A stretch of 64,000 bases of DNA, taken from Phragmites australis (Eukaryota; Streptophyta; Magnoliopsida; Poales; Poaceae). A program made the position numbers and the translations under genes. A model generated the notes under the pieces. That model was not told where the DNA came from and ran no database searches. It worked only from the letters and a program-made list of their open reading frames with translations. The stretch lies in contig NC_084921.1 of the NCBI RefSeq assembly GCF_958298935.1, forward strand, positions 5,218,001 through 5,282,000, given 5' to 3'. Below are positions 32,862 through 42,975 of the stretch, piece by piece (the stretch's first letter is position 1; every line of letters starts with the position of its first letter).

Positions 32862-33754
32862 TACCCATATCCATAGCCGGCACCGGCCAACATGGTCATG
32901 TCCAGAGCTCGATATCCTAGGCCTCTCCAACTGCATTCGATTGCGGTGTCTCAGACAGAGTTTCATCAGTTGAAATTATATTGCGTGAACCTATATATGC
33001 AGTTCCAATGCGTGCACCGTTTCAGGTCCAGGCATGCATACACTAGGCCAAAGAGAAACTGTGCTACCTTCTTGGGTATGGGGAAGGTTTAATGTATATA
33101 TGGATGACCTTGATCTCGAACCGGCGGCCATCTCCATGATGCCGTGCTCGCTTGCATCGAGGATGTCGAAAACAATAGAGGCTTGCATCGAGACTCACTC
33201 ACGGAGACGATCGATGCGCACACCAATGCTAGAGGTTACTACTAAAACTTAGGCTCAGAGCTCGCGCCAACCTAGATTTTTTTCCCCAGTTTTCATTTCC
33301 GGCCTGGATACAGTAATCACCAGTCTGCAAAGAGATCGATCGAGGCTGATGAGCTGACAAGGCAAAATATGTTCAGTCTAGTCTCGGAGAAACAGCGTGA
33401 AGTGCAGTGGAAATTAAGCCTGCAGGACGTTTGGTGAGAGGTCCAGCTGCCCAAAACCAAAAGCCACGCTTTGTTTGTCAAGACCTGGCACTGGCACATC
33501 CTGGGTTAACACTTAACAGTTCACGTAGTACCATCCAGTGCTACCATCATTGTACTGCCCAACCCCACTTCATTAACCGACTGCCCAACCCCACTTCATT
33601 AACCGACTAACTAGACGTTTACTCTCTCTCTCTCCTTAGGAAAGCTAGTCTGTACTTTCAAAAGTACATACTTCCTACTATAATATAGTACCATATAAAT
33701 GAATTGGATATACTCTATTATCACTATGAGTATACTTATATACTTATTTTAAGA
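32862..33754. other. Intergenic, no gene seen
   Basis: Moderately GC-balanced sequence with short frames on both strands but no domain or consistent splice structure. A 27-base phrase, CTGCCCAACCCCACTTCATT plus AACCGA, is duplicated in tandem near 33556 and 33582. Confidence 0.45.
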
Positions 33755-34009
33755 TACTCCGATATGATCTACATAAAAAAATTGAAAAAAAAATCCATCA
33801 ATTTTAATAGATTTTGATAATACCTTTATATTTGTACATAAAATGTAATATACTAAAAAAATATGTGCAAAACATTAAAAAAAATATACATACTATTTGG
33901 ATTATCTTATATACTCATATGTTCCATATACATAATATTTATCACATAGAATAATCCCTATGTTATAATATACGTATATAGTAGTGTATACTCCCAGGAG
34001 CATCAAACA

Positions 34010-34056
<47 letters not shown>

Positions 34057-34378
34057 GTATCCATGTATCACATGGGATTATCTCATGTGATAAATATTAT
34101 GTATATATATATATATATAGTACTCCCAGGAATATGTACTCCCAGGAATATGTACTCCCATATATGTATCTCATTACGTAGGAAGTATCTTATATGATAA
34201 ATGGTATGTACATGAAGCATGTGAGTATATAAGATCATCCAAATGGTATATATAGTTTTTAGTGGTTTGCACATATTTTTTTAGTGTATTACATTTTATG
34301 TATAAATACAAAAGTATTATCAAAATCTAATCAAATTGATAGACTTCTTTTCTTTTTTTTTTAGTTCATATTGGAGTA
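33755..34378. mobile_element. Fold-back element with about 200-base inverted arms
   Basis: The arm from TACTCCGATATGATCTA at 33755 aligns with the reverse complement of the arm ending at 34378 (TACTCCAATATGAACTA). Alignment continues through AGATTTTGATAATAC, ACATAAAATGTAATA and ACTAAAAAAATATGTGCAAA. The loop holds a TA microsatellite (34013-34054) and TACTCCCAGGA phrases repeated three times. No target duplication was found. Confidence 0.6.
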
Positions 34379-35489
34379 GCCAGGGTTTATGATCGAATGC
34401 ATTATTGTTGGAGAGAGTACGTACCCCAGCAGTAGTGGTATACACGAGGGGCAAATTAATAAATGTGAGCATGCAACTGGATAGACATATATATGATGAT
34501 CCTGACTCTTGAAAACGATCGAAGTAGTGCCGCGAGCTTCTCTTATTCTTTGGAATAAGTAGATTTGCATCTTTTTATAATAAATTATAACCACTTTTAA
34601 ATCTAAATTTTTATGAACTCTACTTTTTAGCTGTTCATCTTTTAATTAATTAATAACTAAACTTGCATGTGCAAGATATACCGATGCTACAACAGTCAGA
34701 TGGTGGCACTAAAGCAATATAATGTAAGAAAAAAAATAGAGGACCAGCTGATTAAGAAACTATACCAGAGCACGCAGATGATGACAGCACAGGCAGAAAA
34801 ACCTAATAATTAATTTCAAAAGAGGTGAGATTATTATACCCCGGCACTAGAACCAATCTGACAAAGACAAATTGACAGATTTGATCTTCCGTAATGCACA
34901 ACCAATGCAGATTATCACAAAATCACAGTAAGACAACCAATATGTCAGATTTGCACAACCAATGCACGCCATCGAAGATCATAAAATCCCGGCAAGAAAA
35001 CCAAACAAACAGAACTTTTGACGATGCATCACCATGCAGGTCGACGACAACAAAGAAACAATGAAGAATCTCGTCATGTACTTTTTAATATAGGCCTCAT
35101 TATCGAGAAAGACTATATCCAATTCGGTTTCGTGTGAGTACCAGGCAAATAGATAGAAAGATCCAATTTTAACTCTTTTTTTAAATATAGAACTTCACAT
35201 ATACATATGTGTACCACCTTGGACTTTTTTTTTTAATATCTAACTTCTCATATACACGTGTACCTTAGTATCCGATTTGGTTACATGTGATTACGGACTT
35301 GGACCCTTTGTTTGCATAATTTTCGTATTAGATGTGTATATAGTCCGCATACTAATATTGATTTTGATATGGGTTTTTTGGATAAATATAGACCATTTGA
35401 TGTTCATAATAATAGGTTGTTCAGATCCTTTTATTTTTTCTGATTAATGTGGTAATTTTGTTACCTTAAGAGCGAACGCAGAGGCTACT
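34379..35489. other. Intergenic, AT-rich, no gene seen
   Basis: No open frame with coding character, RNA gene or clear element boundary is visible. Confidence 0.4.
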
Positions 35490-35734
35490 TTTGCCCTCAA
35501 ATATCAATGCTGGTTTTTCAACCAGCACTTTTTACTCGACACTGATACTCGACTAGTATCAGTGCCGGTTGTTCACTCGGCACTGTTGCCATTTTCAACG
35601 AATAAAAAAAGAAAATTGGCACAACGGGAGCAGCATCCGAACCGACTCAGATGCCGCTCCCCTGCCGCTGCTCTACCATCACCGCTCCCGCTGCAACGGC
35701 TGCCACCGCTCCCACGCCACCACTGCCGCCAACT

Positions 35735-36043
35735 CCACGTTGCACGGTGTCAACGCTGTCACCCCCGCCAAGCCCAGATCTGCCGCTCCCCCGCCACCAC
35801 GGCCTCCACCGCTCCCCCGCCACCACCACCGCCTCCTCCACGTTGCACGACGTCGACGTCGTCGCCCCCGCCAAGCCTAGATCCGCCGCTTCCCCGCCAC
35901 CATGGCCATCATCGCTCCCCTGCCACCACCGTCGCCTCCTCCATGCTGCACGACATCAACGTCGTCGCCCCGGCCAAGCCCAGATCCACCGCCACCACTC
36001 CGCGCTCGAGCCCTCCACACCGGCCACCTCCTCCACGCTGTGC
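35735..36043. repeat. Three tandem copies of a 103-base GC-rich unit
   Basis: CCACGTTGCACG, CCACGTTGCACG and CCATGCTGCACG begin at 35735, 35838 and 35941, each followed by GTCGCCCCCGCCAAGCC-like text and GCCACCAC runs. As 103 is not a multiple of three, all frames change between units, arguing against a protein repeat. Confidence 0.75.
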
Positions 36044-36099
36044 GCGCTGACGTCGCTCCCTCGACCGCTCGTGCTGCGTGAACCAGCCAGCGAAGTGGT

Positions 36100-36265
36100 G
36101 GGTGGAGGCAGGAGACCAAGAGACGGAGAGACATTGGACGAGAGAGAGGAGACTAAGAGAGGAGGCTAAGAGAGGAGACCGAGAGACAAAGAGAGAGAAG
36201 AGAGAGACAGATGAGAGAGAGAGAGAGAGAGGAGAGAGAAGACTATGGAGACACGAGAGGATAAG
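36100..36265 (+). repeat. GAGA-rich purine tract
   Basis: Dense GAGA, GGAGACC and AGAGAGAGAG runs form a purine-biased stretch at the end of the GC-rich block. Confidence 0.75.
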
Positions 36266-36589
36266 ATCAAGAGACTCGAGCCAACGGACGTGAGGTGGTG
36301 AGAGTAAAATCGATTGAATACAAAATTCAGGTCCGATCAGTGCTGGTTCTTAATATGAACCGGCACTTATACTAGTTATCAGTACCGCTTGAATGGATAT
36401 GTTGATGTTTGATTTTGCTACCAACTGGCAGTGATATTCTATTAGTACCGGTTTTGATTAAACCGGTACTGATGAGGCAACACTTATAACTAGTTGTATA
36501 GTAATGATATATATATATATATACACTGTATGTATATACTGTATGTATATTCTGTAAGTATGTTCAGTGTAGCTCATATCTACGCACAC

Positions 36590-36945
36590 TCTATAAGTTG
36601 TGACTCACAGTGTTTTGGTTTGTAACTTACAGTGTTTCTGGTTGTAATTGGGGATGTGCGCAGTGCGAATAACAAGTTGTAACTCACAGTATTAGCTTAT
36701 CGTGTTGCAATTATGCATTTATGGATGCGAAGTTGTAACTGATCTACCTAACAAGTTGTAACTCACAGTGTTTCGAGTTGTAACTGGGGGATGTGCGCAT
36801 TGCGAATAATAAGTTGTAACTCACGGTGTTAGCTTCTCATGTTGTAATTATACATTTCTAGACGTGAAGTTGTAACTATTCTACCTAACAAGTCGTAACT
36901 CATTTCGGGTTGTAACTAAGGGATATGCGCAGTACGAATAGTAAC
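36590..36945. repeat. Tandem repeat of about 137 bases (GTTGTAACT phrase)
   Basis: AAGTTGTAACTCAC recurs at 36674 and 36811 with conserved flanking text (TTAGCTT, TGTTG-AATTAT, CTACCTAACAAGT, GATGTGCGCA-TGCGAATA). About 2.5 units are visible, flanked on both sides by short TA microsatellites. Confidence 0.7.
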
Positions 36946-36999
36946 TGTGTATAGTGCAGAATAGCCTCACCATATATATATATATATGAAATATTTTTT

Positions 37000-37838
37000 A
37001 TACTCTGAGTGTACCTACTTCTCCTGTGTTCAGAAAGCTTTTTCCTTATATATATATATTGGTACATCTTGTGGTGCTACAAGCTAGCTTTATATATCCG
37101 TCCAACGGTTTTACTGAATGTCTGAATCAAGCTTTTGTGGGCCAGAAATATGGGGATTTATGGCGCGGATGGGAGCGGTGCATGCATGGATGGGTTTTTC
37201 TTATCTGCACGTAGACGCGCAGATCGACGATGCAGATGTGTAGTTAATGCGCAGCGGATGAGGATAGTGATCCGTGATGCATACATGGTACTAGCACAGT
37301 TGACAGTACTCCACTATGGTAGAGCAGGAGTAGCTACCCAAATGACGATCAAACTTGGATCAGCTTACACATGTCTATTCTTTTTACAAATGAACCTTAT
37401 TAGGAATGAATATAGATTATAGAAGGAAGAGAGAGAAGAGCCATATGATTGTCAGTCTGTATATTCCGTAATTTCACAGTTTTTATCACTCCTGTCAGTA
37501 TTTCTCAAAATTTATATAGGTTATGTAGTTTCTAATTCTCCATACCTCGCAGAGTAGAAATGTGCTGAGGTAAGACATACTTCGCGCTTAGAGTTATCTT
37601 TTGATTAAGAGATAGCTCCTAAGATTTCTTTTTACATCTGCAAAATAAAAACTAAAGATTTTATCTCTACCTTTAGACCAACTCCGACAGAGCCGAGTTC
37701 CAGCCTGCAAAATACTGTGCCAATACCATTTGCAGATCAGGGTAGCCGACGAAGAGCTCCAGCAGAGTCGTTAGTGCTACAGTATTGCAGACGGCTACAC
37801 TGTAACATTAGAGTGTCTCAAATTTGCTAACTCTCTCT
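37000..37838. other. Intergenic, no gene seen
   Basis: Short frames at 37026-37214 and 37135-37422 have no domain or promoter context. Nothing further supported. Confidence 0.4.
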
Positions 37839-38034
37839 GCCCCTCAACACGGTTTATTGGGTATGCTTGTAGACCTGATGAGAGAAGTAGATTAATAAAA
37901 TGTAGAAAATAGAGTAGCCGCTGGAGATAGAAAATAGCCCCTCAACACAGTTCACCGGGTATGCTTGTAAACCTGATGAGAGAAGTAGATTAATAAAATA
38001 TAGAAAATAGAGTAGCCGCTGGAGATAAAAATAA
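37839..38034. repeat. Two-copy 98-base tandem duplication
   Basis: GCCCCTCAACACGGTTTATT at 37839 and GCCCCTCAACACAGTTCACC at 37937 start two units that both contain GGGTATGCTTGTA-ACC, TGATGAGAGAAGTAG and GAGTAGCCGCTGGAGATA, with only a few differences between them. Confidence 0.85.
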
Positions 38035-38399
38035 AATATAATATGATAGTATTATAGAAAATAAAATTTTAGAATATCTAGTTCTTATTTACTTTTCTCG
38101 TTTTCACATCTGTAAAATAAGAGTTCTATAAAATAAAAGCTGACAGCTAACAGACTTACGCTGTAGGAACGTACCGTTGCTACCTGGTTCTAGTTCCCTT
38201 CCTCTTTATTTTGCGTGTGGCACGATTACCATGTGTCCATGTAGTAATTTCCTTCAGTAAATTCTGGTGGTCGATCTATCCTGGTACTAACAAAATCAAA
38301 AGTCAGCTCTAATCTCCTCAGATCTGACCGTGAACAGTAATTATTAGACAATGTGCTGTTAAATAACCTATAATCCGTTATAATATCCGTGTGGAGGTG

Positions 38400-38408
38400 C
38401 ATAAAAAG
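38400..38408 (+). promoter_or_regulatory. TATA-like box of the DUF688 gene
   Basis: CATAAAAAG lies about 90 bases before the chosen start codon, leaving a leader rich in CTCTCT pyrimidine runs (38455-38475). Confidence 0.4.
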
Positions 38409-38495
38409 CCACTTGCAGACTTGCTGCGCACCCTGACCTCAGTGTTTTCTCCCTGCTTGCCTTGCATCTCTCTCTTTGCAACCGAATCCACATCC

Positions 38496-39146
38496 ATGGC
38501 AGCCATCATCAGCAAGGAGGAGCCTCTCCAGCTGAAACAAGGGAGCAAAGTCTCCTCCAAGCTCTTCTCCAGGGAGAGCTCCGCCGCCGCACCGTCCTTC
38601 CGGGTGTACTACGGCGTCGCCTCGGCGGGGTCCGTGCCCTTCCTGTGGGAGTCGCAGCCGGGCACGCCCAAGAACGCCATATCCACGGCCACCCTGCCTC
38701 CCCTCACGCCGCCGCCGTCCTACTACACCGCCAAGCAGGCCAGCACCAAAAAGTCCTCCACCATCACCGCCACCACCGGCAAGAAGCAGTCCAAGCACAG
38801 CATCTTCAGCTCCATCCTGTCCAAGATAATCCTGCACAGACGATCCAGGTCGTCGTCGAGCTCGTCGCCCTCCTCCTCCTCCTGCTCCTCCTCGTCGTGG
38901 TCTTCGGCGTCGTTCCACGGCGCGCAGTCGCCTGCCTGCTCGTCGATGAGGAGCCGGGTGCACGCGTTCTCGGTCGGGGACGACAGCGAGGAGGAGCAGG
39001 AGACGCCGACGTGCTTCAGCGTGCGGCACGAGAGCTTCAGGGCGTTCATGGGCTGCCGCGTCGCCATGACGGTGAGGAACGCGCTGGCATCCGTCGGCAG
39101 CCATGGGTCCACTGCTGCAGCTGCCACTGCAGCACCAAGGGTTTAA
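38496..39146 (+). CDS. DUF688 family plant protein, single exon
   Basis: A 216-aa intronless gene. The start MAAIISKEEPLQLKQGSKVS at 38496 is preferred over the in-frame ATG at 38391: it has a strong context (ATCCATGGC), and a TATA-like CATAAAAAG lies at 38400-38408, downstream of the first ATG. The diagnostic DUF688 block is SVPFLWESQPGTPK (about residues 46-59), followed by a Pro-rich stretch (LPPLTPPPSYY), a basic SKHSIFSSILSKIILHRR segment and a long Ser run. The conserved end is ETPTCFSVRHESFRAFMGCR. The molecular role of DUF688 proteins is not established. High GC and Ser/Pro content are typical of this grass family. Long frames on the other strand and frame (38439-39173, 38462-39232) are shadows. 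Confidence 0.85.
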   Translation: MAAIISKEEPLQLKQGSKVSSKLFSRESSAAAPSFRVYYGVASAGSVPFLWESQPGTPKNAISTATLPPLTPPPSYYTAKQASTKKSSTITATTGKKQSKHSIFSSILSKIILHRRSRSSSSSSPSSSSCSSSSWSSASFHGAQSPACSSMRSRVHAFSVGDDSEEEQETPTCFSVRHESFRAFMGCRVAMTVRNALASVGSHGSTAAAATAAPRV

Positions 39147-39299
39147 TACTTTCATTAACCTCATCATGCTCACGGTGCATCATGCATGTTACTGCTGCTT
39201 GGAGAACTGGAGTTTACTCTGCAAGTTTTTAACAGTGTGCCTTGTCTTTTCATGGAGTAATGTTGAAGTCTCAAGAGGAGCTTACAAAGTATTATGATG

Positions 39300-40112
39300 G
39301 ATTAAGTTCGTAACAGTGTGTAAATTAAAAATAATAATGTAATGAGCATAGCATGGGCTATGTAGTATTATTAGACCCCCTTGCAAATCATGTGTAGTGT
39401 GTATGGACCGCTTTTGCTTCCTGGAACTGATTGCCTGCTTGGTCAGTAACTTTCAGTTCGAACATGATCTTGATAAAACCAATTGTTCTTTTTTATCTCA
39501 TGTTTGGAGGGGAAAAAACAATTGTTCTATGCTTTGCGAGTCATGTCCACGTATTTACCATTTTTCAGAAACTCAGAAAATTTTGAGTGTAGCCATGAAA
39601 AAGGACAGCCAGGCGAACGACAGTGTCGTAGCTTCTCGAGCGGATCAAGCGGATGCGGAGCTTTGATCATGGCTGGCGTGTCACTTAGATCATTTGATCT
39701 GGGAGTAGTCTGTTACGCTTCACGACAGTTCTGTGCCGCCTAGTGGTGGTGTGCGGCACCAGGTATTTGTTTTTAAACAATATTATTCTCATTATTAATA
39801 CAATGATATGTAGTCCTACTGTGTATTCGTGAAAAAAAGACAACCAAATTTTTTGGAATTAAGAGACATAAAATTAAATGATGTTCTCTAGAAAAAAAAC
39901 AACCAAAAAAACAAAAAGAAAGTGAGTTCTGCAATGCATAGCCCATGCATGGCTCTTTGTTAATGCTATGCCTGTTTTTCTATATGCCTTGTCTCCATGG
40001 CTACTGGCTAGTAGCTTGTGAGTTGACAAGACAGTGTTTGTTTACCAGGTCCTAGGAGAGAACTGCTTGGTGCTACCAAGAAAGCTGTTCTGATTCACAC
40101 GCAGAAATACTA
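39300..40112. other. Intergenic, no gene seen
   Basis: 3' flank of the DUF688 gene followed by AT-rich sequence; open frames at 39397-39743 have no domain. Confidence 0.4.
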
Positions 40113-40831
40113 GAGAAAATCTACGATTCGTCATTGAATAACTACTGATTCTACAATTTAATATCGAATAAATTCTGTTTACTTCTATACCATCGAATAA
40201 ATGTTTCAGTTCCTTATATGCCATCGGCTTCCGATACTGCCCTCCACTATACTGTTCATAAACAGTACCCGAGAATAAAAAAGGTCACAAAAAAATATGT
40301 CGATTTTTGTACACGCTCTATAATTCATAATCAACCCATTTTAACTGTATTCACCTAAAAATACTGTGTAAAATTCAAACTAAAATTTCTCAAAATGAGC
40401 TACTTTTGTAATGCATTACAAAGAACTAATTTTTTCACCGTGGGAGATAATTTTAGAAATTATTACATCACATTAGAGGAATATTAGTAAATTTTCTCAG
40501 ATTTTTTGTAAATTTTTATGAGGCTTAAAAATTGAAAGAAGTTACAAAAGTAGTACATTTTGAAGAATTTTAGTTTGAATTCTATACAGTATTTTTAGGT
40601 GAATACAGTTAAAACGGGTTGATTATGAATTATAGAGCATGCACAAAAATCGACATATTTTTTGTGACTTTTTTTATTCACGGTTACTGTTTATACTGTT
40701 CATGAACAGTCGGAAGCCGATGGCATACAAGAAACTGAAATATTTATTCGATGGTATAGAAGTAAACAGAATTTATTCGATGGCGGATTGTAGAATCAGT
40801 AGTTATTCGACGGCAAATCGTAGATTTTCTC
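40113..40831. mobile_element. Mutator-like fold-back element with perfect 9-bp target duplication
   Basis: GAAATACTA is present at 40104-40112 and 40832-40840. The 719-base element starts GAGAAAATCTACGATT and ends with its exact complement. Its two arms (about 40113-40430 and 40520-40831) are inverted copies over roughly 300 bases, for example TAACTACTGATTCTACAAT, TATACCATCGAATAAAT and ATTCATAATCAACCC in the left arm and their complements in the right. Only a short loop is left. No transposase. The near-identical frames 40042-40224 (minus) and 40639-40938 (plus) are simply the two arms. Confidence 0.88.
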
Positions 40832-41059
40832 GAAATACTACTACTACTAGATGTTTGCATTGGGACATGATCTCGATAATCATTTTCATTTTGGACACGG
40901 AGCTAAACCTAGTAATCTACTTCTGCATCGTTTCATAATCTGGAGCATTTCGTGACAATTAAAACTTTTGTTCCTCTCCACATTCTCTCCCATTGCATTC
41001 ACAGTTTCTCAAAAACAAAAATAAAGAAAAAACATGGTGCCATCTGAGTACATACAGAT

Positions 41060-42950
41060 ATATATATAGGCTTTGCATCTTTTTTTTAATATGCAAGAGT
41101 TTTATGCATCTTTGTATTAAGAGGAGTAAAAAACCAGATTACGTAACAATCTTAATAGGTCTTAGCCTGTAGAAGGGATCCGAGAAAGAAAATTACAAGG
41201 TAAAGAACAACTAGAACGGAAAAGAAAATTGTTGGTGATCAGATTACGGAGCTAAACACATGCAACCTCCAGGAGTACGGCAAGGTGCTTAACCCCAGCG
41301 TCACCCCAACGATCAACATCGTCCCAAATCAACACCACCAAGGAATCTGAAGAGATATGACGGTTATTGAAGATCACATCGTTACATGAGAGCCAAATTC
41401 TCCAACAGATCAAGAGGGTTAGGGAGTCAAGTTCTCTCCAAAAGTCTATGGTCACCCGCCCACGAGTATGTGACCACCAATCAAGTATCGAAATGTCTGC
41501 ATAAGGAGTAAGGACTCCCAACACCCGCCACCAAATTTTCCTGGCCAAGCAACAATGTAACAGAAGGTGATATGTAGTCTCTGGTAGTTGGGAACAATGT
41601 GTGCAAGCATCATCAGTTTGGAGGACATGCTGTCGCCTACATGCCACTGTCTATAGTTTGCCGTAAAGTGCAAGGCAACTGAAGAATTTGACCTTCGCAG
41701 GTTCCCAAGACCTCCATAACATCGTGGCACCCCCAAAACAGATACAACCATTGAACATGAGGTGATACGTCGAGCTGGCAGAGTATTGGCCAGAAGAAGA
41801 CCACTTCCAAACGACACTGTCTTCCTCGTTGGGTGATGGACTCAAGTTGGCTCCAAAGCTGCAGGTACTGACTTAAAGCAGGCATGGATAAGGGGTTGAT
41901 AATATCCTGGATCCATCGCCGATTTCGTAAAGCACCCTCAACCGTTTTGCTCTGGAAGCATTCAAAGTAACACACCCGAAGAGATCGGGAGCCAAGAAAT
42001 GGATAGAGCGGCCATGAAACCAAGCGTCAGTCCAGAAGAACGTGGATTTACCGTTCCCGACCACAAAACCGATGGAAGCATCGAACAACGCCACAACTTG
42101 CCTTTTATGGTGCAGTGGCAGTGATGCCCACGACTGCCACCAGATCCATCTCAAGCGCAGGGCTAGGCTGACCAGCCGGATATTTTGAATGCCAAGACCA
42201 CTAAATTCCAGCAGACAACAAATAGTAGATCACGTGAGAGAGCTGGGCCTGCCAGACAAGGATTTCTCCCTAGCCCAAAGGAAGGTTTTTCTAATCTTGT
42301 CAACCTCCTTGATCACCCATGGTGGAACCATAATGGAGAGTAGCCTATGGATGGGAGTCGAGGATAGCACCGATCTCACTAGAGTGGCACGTCCTGGTTT
42401 AGAAATTAGCTTGGCTTGCCAGATGGGGAATCTAACAGCAACCTGGTCCACCACTGGTTGTAGATGATTCTTGTAGAGATGGTCAACCGTAAGAGGAACT
42501 CCCAGATACTGAAATGGGAAGGACGATAAACCACAAGGGAGGTTCTCACAGGCAGTGGATACGTCATCATCAGTACAACTGATGGGAATGACCACACATT
42601 TGTCCAAGTTTATTTTAAGCCCACTTATTGCCCCGAAGAACTGAATGATGGCCAAGTGAGCTTGGATATCCAGTGAGGTTAGCGACATGAAAAGAACAAC
42701 GTCGTTCGCGTAGAGAGAACAACGATGCAAAATTGAGTTGTGTCCCGTAGAATCAATGATACTAGCCTCGCCTGCCTCCGAAAGTATGCAGGTAAGTGTG
42801 TCCATGACCCGCACAAAAAGAAAAGGTGAGAGCGAGTCACCCTGCCGCAAGCCTCGAGCATGGCACAGAGCAAACCCGGGGGCACCATTGAGTAGAATCT
42901 GGGTTGAAGAGCATGGTTCTGCATCTTGAATTACTTCTTGATGAAACGTT
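41060..42950 (-). pseudogene. L1-type LINE, 5'-truncated, reverse transcriptase plus zf-RVT
   Basis: On the minus strand: RT segment MRQGDSLSPFLFVRVMDTL, then the catalytic box as YANDVVLF (Asn replaces the first Asp of the usual YADD), GLKINLDKC and FQYLGVPLTV. Next come PIWQAKLISKPGRATLVRSV and the thumb region. After frame breaks near 42000-41850, the zf-RVT part appears: CTHCSQLPETTYHLLLHC followed by IWWRVLG. The 3' end lies near 41080, where a T-run on plus (poly(A) on minus) is seen. The 5' half, including the endonuclease, is missing beyond about 42950. ATTACTTCTTGATGA is duplicated 31 bases apart at the 5' junction (42930-42975). Related 3'-UTR text occurs at 46920-47000. Confidence 0.8.
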
Positions 42951-42975
42951 TCAAAAAAAAATTACTTCTTGATGA

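Larger units (their letters stand above)
35490..36500. mobile_element. CACTA-like or related element with AGTGCCGGTT hairpins
   Basis: Both edges carry short hairpins of the AGT(A/G)CCGGTT...AACCGG(T/C)ACT type: near 35500-35585 on the left, and AGTGCTGGTT...AACCGGCACT (36339-36369) and AGTACCGGTTTTGATTAAACC (36440-36467) on the right. Subterminal repeats of this kind are common in grass CACTA elements and their MITEs. Clear CACTA termini and a 3-base duplication were not found, so the class is tentative. The frames inside (35562-36169) are low-complexity Pro/Ser/His runs, not genes. Confidence 0.4.

Noticed and set aside
35562..36169. Two long Pro/Ser/His-rich frames
   Set aside because: They arise from 103-base repeats out of codon phase and GC-rich composition.
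38439..39232. Frames of 244 and 256 codons overlapping the DUF688 gene
   Set aside because: Shadows in other frames of a GC-rich gene; the DUF688 frame alone has conserved motifs and a well-placed start.
40042..40938. Two near-identical small proteins (MAYKELKHLFDG and MAYKKLKYLFDG)
   Set aside because: They are the two arms of one inverted repeat, not paired genes.
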